Part shown: positions 61,972-64,000 of the stretch, one piece after another
Position numbering within the stretch: the stretch's first letter is position 1
Layout: the number at the start of each line of letters is the position of its first letter
NCBI GenBank assembly: GCA_045805805.1
Contig: JBJMKO010000026.1
Location: 1-64,000, forward strand
DNA: 64,000 nt
Direction of reading: 5' to 3'
DNA from: VRUE01 sp045805805
GTDB lineage: Bacteria > Actinomycetota > Thermoleophilia > Solirubrobacterales > 70-9
Notes under the pieces: generated by a model
What the model was told of the DNA's origin: nothing
The model's database searches: none
What the model saw: only the letters and a program-made list of their open reading frames with translations
Program-made: the position numbers and the translations under genes

Positions 61972-63666
61972 TCAGCCCGTGATCGCCCCTTGGGAAGCTG
62001 AGGAAACCGTTGCGGCGTACTTGGCCATTACGCCGCGGCCGAAGGGTGATTCCGGGAGCTTGTAGTCGGCCACACGTCTTGCGATCTCCTCGTCGGAGAG
62101 GTCGACGTCGATGCGGCGAGCGTCGATGTCGACGGTGATCCGATCACCCTCGCGCACGGCCCCGATCGACCCGCCCTTGACTGCCTCTGGGGCGACGTGG
62201 CCAATCATCAGGCCACGGGTGGCACCGGAGAAGCGCCCATCGGTGATCATCGCGACGCTCTCCCCCAAGCCCTCCCCCACTATCGCCGCGGTGACCTGCA
62301 GCATCTCGCGCATGCCGGGTCCGCCGACCGGGCCCTCATTGCGGATGACAACGACGTCGCCTGGTTCGATCTGCTGGTTTTTGACGGCACGGAAGCATTC
62401 CTCTTCGGACTCGAAGACGCGGGCAGGTCCCGTCTGCTGCGTCCGCTCGGTACCGGCGATCTTGACCACGGCTCCTTCGGGCGCGAGATTGCCGTGCAGG
62501 ATCGCCAGACCCCCTTTGGCCTTTACCGGATCGTCGAGCGGGCGCACGACCTCCTGGCCGGAGGCTTCGGTCGCCTCTGTGGCCACGTCGCCGATCGTCT
62601 TCCCGGTGACCGTGACCGCATCCTCGTGCAGGTTGCCGGATTCCGCAAGGCGCTTGAGAATCACCGGCACGCCACCGGCCGCGTAAAGGTCGGTGGCGAC
62701 GAAACGCCCCCCCGGCTTCAGATCGGCGAAGAGCGGCGTGGCGCGGGAGATCCGCTCGAAGTCGTCCATCTCGAGCTCGATGCCGACCTCGTGAGCGAGG
62801 GCGAGCAGGTGCAGGACGACGTTGGTCGAGCCGCCCGAGGCGCAGGCGCAGGCGATCGCGTTCTCCAGGGAGTCGCGTGTGATCACCTGGCTCGGGCGCA
62901 GGTCCTCGGCCAGCACCTTCATCACCAGCGCGCCGATCTTCTCGGCGACCGTGCCCTTGTCGTCATCCTCGGCCGGGACCATCGCCGAGCCGCCGGGGCT
63001 GATTCCAAGCGCCTCGAAGGCGCAGGCCATCGTGTTGGCGGTGAACTGGCCGCCGCAGGCGCCGGCGCCGGGGCTGGCAACGCCCTCCAGCTCGTGCAGT
63101 TCCTCGTCGCTCATGTCACCGGCGGCGTGCGCACCCATCGCCTCGAAGACGTCGAGGATGGTGACGTCGCGATCATGCCAGCGGCCGGGGGCGATCGAGC
63201 CGCCATAGAGCAACACCGAGGGCACGTCGAGCCGGGCCATCGCCATCGCCCCGCCCGGGATCGTCTTGTCGCAGGCGCAGAGGACGACGATCGCATCGAA
63301 CTGGTAGCCGCGGGCCATCAACTCGATCGAGTCGGCGATCACCTCGCGGCTGACCAGCGATGCCTTCATCCCCTGGGTCCCCATCGTGATCCCGTCGGAG
63401 ATCGCGACCGTGTTGAACTCCATCGGCGTGCCGCCAGCGGCCCGCACTCCCTGCTTGACGTGCTCGGCGAGACCGCGCAGGTGGAAGTTGCAGGGCATCG
63501 CCTCGGTCCAGGTGTTGGCGATCCCGATCGTCGGCCGGCTGAGCGCATCGTCGTCGAAGCCGACCCCCTTCATGTAGGCACGGGCGGCGGCCCGGTCGGG
63601 GCCGTCGAAGACCGCACTCGAACGCGGACGAGGAAGCTTGGTCGTTGTAGCGCCGTTTGAGCTCAT
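61972..63666 (-). CDS. ilvD: Dihydroxyacid dehydratase
   Basis: A 564-residue iron-sulfur enzyme of branched-chain amino acid synthesis. The cluster cysteines are in VVLCACDKTIPGGAMAMARL and PGAGACGGQFTANTMACAF, with a third near the N-terminus (TEAMPCNFHLRGLAEHV). MITDGRFSGATRGLMIGHVA and RRIDVDLSDEEIARRVADYK close the C-terminal domain. The start at 63666 is an ATG. A short foldback at 63690-63729 separates it from thiD. Confidence 0.96.
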   Translation of the reverse strand: MSSNGATTTKLPRPRSSAVFDGPDRAAARAYMKGVGFDDDALSRPTIGIANTWTEAMPCNFHLRGLAEHVKQGVRAAGGTPMEFNTVAISDGITMGTQGMKASLVSREVIADSIELMARGYQFDAIVVLCACDKTIPGGAMAMARLDVPSVLLYGGSIAPGRWHDRDVTILDVFEAMGAHAAGDMSDEELHELEGVASPGAGACGGQFTANTMACAFEALGISPGGSAMVPAEDDDKGTVAEKIGALVMKVLAEDLRPSQVITRDSLENAIACACASGGSTNVVLHLLALAHEVGIELEMDDFERISRATPLFADLKPGGRFVATDLYAAGGVPVILKRLAESGNLHEDAVTVTGKTIGDVATEATEASGQEVVRPLDDPVKAKGGLAILHGNLAPEGAVVKIAGTERTQQTGPARVFESEEECFRAVKNQQIEPGDVVVIRNEGPVGGPGMREMLQVTAAIVGEGLGESVAMITDGRFSGATRGLMIGHVAPEAVKGGSIGAVREGDRITVDIDARRIDVDLSDEEIARRVADYKLPESPFGRGVMAKYAATVSSASQGAITG

Positions 63667-63689
63667 GTTGGAAATCTACTCATCCGAGC

Positions 63690-63729
63690 TTGAAGGATTA
63701 CCGGGGCCCTGACCCCGGTAATCCTTCAA
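63690..63729. repeat. Perfect 17-bp-arm foldback after thiD
   Basis: The arms TTGAAGGATTACCGGGG (63690-63706) and its exact complement (63713-63729) flank a six-base loop. The thiD stop codon (63726-63728) lies within the arm. It resembles the foldbacks of the first 29 kb: locus-unique arms placed directly at a stop codon. Confidence 0.9.
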
Positions 63730-64000
63730 CGAAGGCCGAGAACGTCTACGGGGCCCGGCCCGGCGCCGATCCCGCGCAGGCCCGCAGCTACTGCGGCGGA
63801 GGCGATTTGCCGAGCACGCCGCGCCGCCTCGAGCGGTGTCTCGCCGAGCGCGAGGAAGGCGGCCAGGGCCGAGGAGTGGGTGCAGCCGGAGCCGTGGGCG
63901 GAATCGCTGGAGTGCCGCTCGCCGGCGATCTCGGCCGATTCGCGACCGTCGTAGAAGACGTCCACGATCCGCTCGCTGTGGCCCCCAGTGACGACCACCG
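63726..64000 (-). CDS. thiD: Hydroxymethylpyrimidine (phospho)kinase, C-terminal part
   Basis: The last 91 or so residues of a PfkB/ThiD-type kinase of thiamine synthesis. GSGCTHSSALAAFLALGETP contains the family anion hole and catalytic Asp region (HGSGCTHSSALAAFLA), with ARQIASAAVAAGLRGIGAGP after it. The gene continues beyond the right edge, so the start and N-terminal half cannot be seen. Confidence 0.9.
   Translation of the reverse strand, partial: VVVTGGHSERIVDVFYDGRESAEIAGERHSSDSAHGSGCTHSSALAAFLALGETPLEAARRARQIASAAVAAGLRGIGAGPGPVDVLGLR

Overview
The window is GC-rich chromosomal DNA from an actinobacterium. The gene set (a WhiG/FliA-type sigma factor, HadA/HadB-type dehydratases, a separate second EF-G, LigD, an RsbW/RsbV/RsbU partner-switching set) and the protein flavours suggest Thermoleophilia, probably Solirubrobacterales. 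That placement is an inference from protein style, not a computed phylogeny. There are about 70 protein genes, two tRNA genes (Ala-GGC and Gly-GCC), no rRNA, no CRISPR, no phage and no insertion sequence.

Layout. 0-2.8 kb: a short lipoprotein, phosphofructokinase (with the residue typical of the pyrophosphate-dependent type) and a methyltransferase. 2.6-11.4 kb: one long minus-strand tryptophan operon, hisIE-trpE-trpG-trpD-trpC-(HtrA-like protease)-trpF-trpB-trpA plus a 49-residue membrane protein. 11.5-15.8 kb: yqeY-phoH-ybeY-era, a VapBC-type toxin-antitoxin pair and murI. 15.8-20 kb: hrcA-dnaJ-prmA and two MaoC dehydratase subunits. 20-31.8 kb: lepA, a large polytopic membrane protein, murJ, rpsT, holA, comEC/comEA and small membrane or cupin genes. 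32-46.4 kb: a stress block with a desaturase, topoisomerase IB, a SigB/SigF-type sigma factor, its anti-sigma kinase, an anti-anti-sigma, a SpoIIE phosphatase, dehydrogenases, a reductase-ferritin fusion, small stress proteins and two more RsbW-type ATPases. 46-55.4 kb: CDGSH protein, glycosyltransferase, haem-oxygenase-like protein, GCS2 ligase, LigD, a frameshifted SnoaL gene and an RNase H-VOC fusion. 55.4-64 kb: EF-G2, WhiG-type sigma, xerD, L,D-transpeptidase, 5-FTHF cyclo-ligase, hydrolase, ilvD and the end of thiD.

Two signals stand out. First, four sites of the form GTTT-N15/16-GGGTAG lie directly in front of the SigF-type sigma gene, its anti-sigma gene, the reductase-ferritin/dehydrogenase operon and a small-protein operon. 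Together with the partner-switching proteins this predicts a self-contained general stress regulon of about 12 kb. Second, the first 29 kb is studded with long near-perfect foldback elements (14 there, one more at the far end). Ten sit just behind stop codons of minus-strand genes. Four lie inside reading frames that they do not break: prmA, the large membrane protein (twice) and comEC. Three full copies and one cut copy share a core but have locus-specific outer arms, so the arms look like inverted copies of the flanking DNA. I do not recognise this family.
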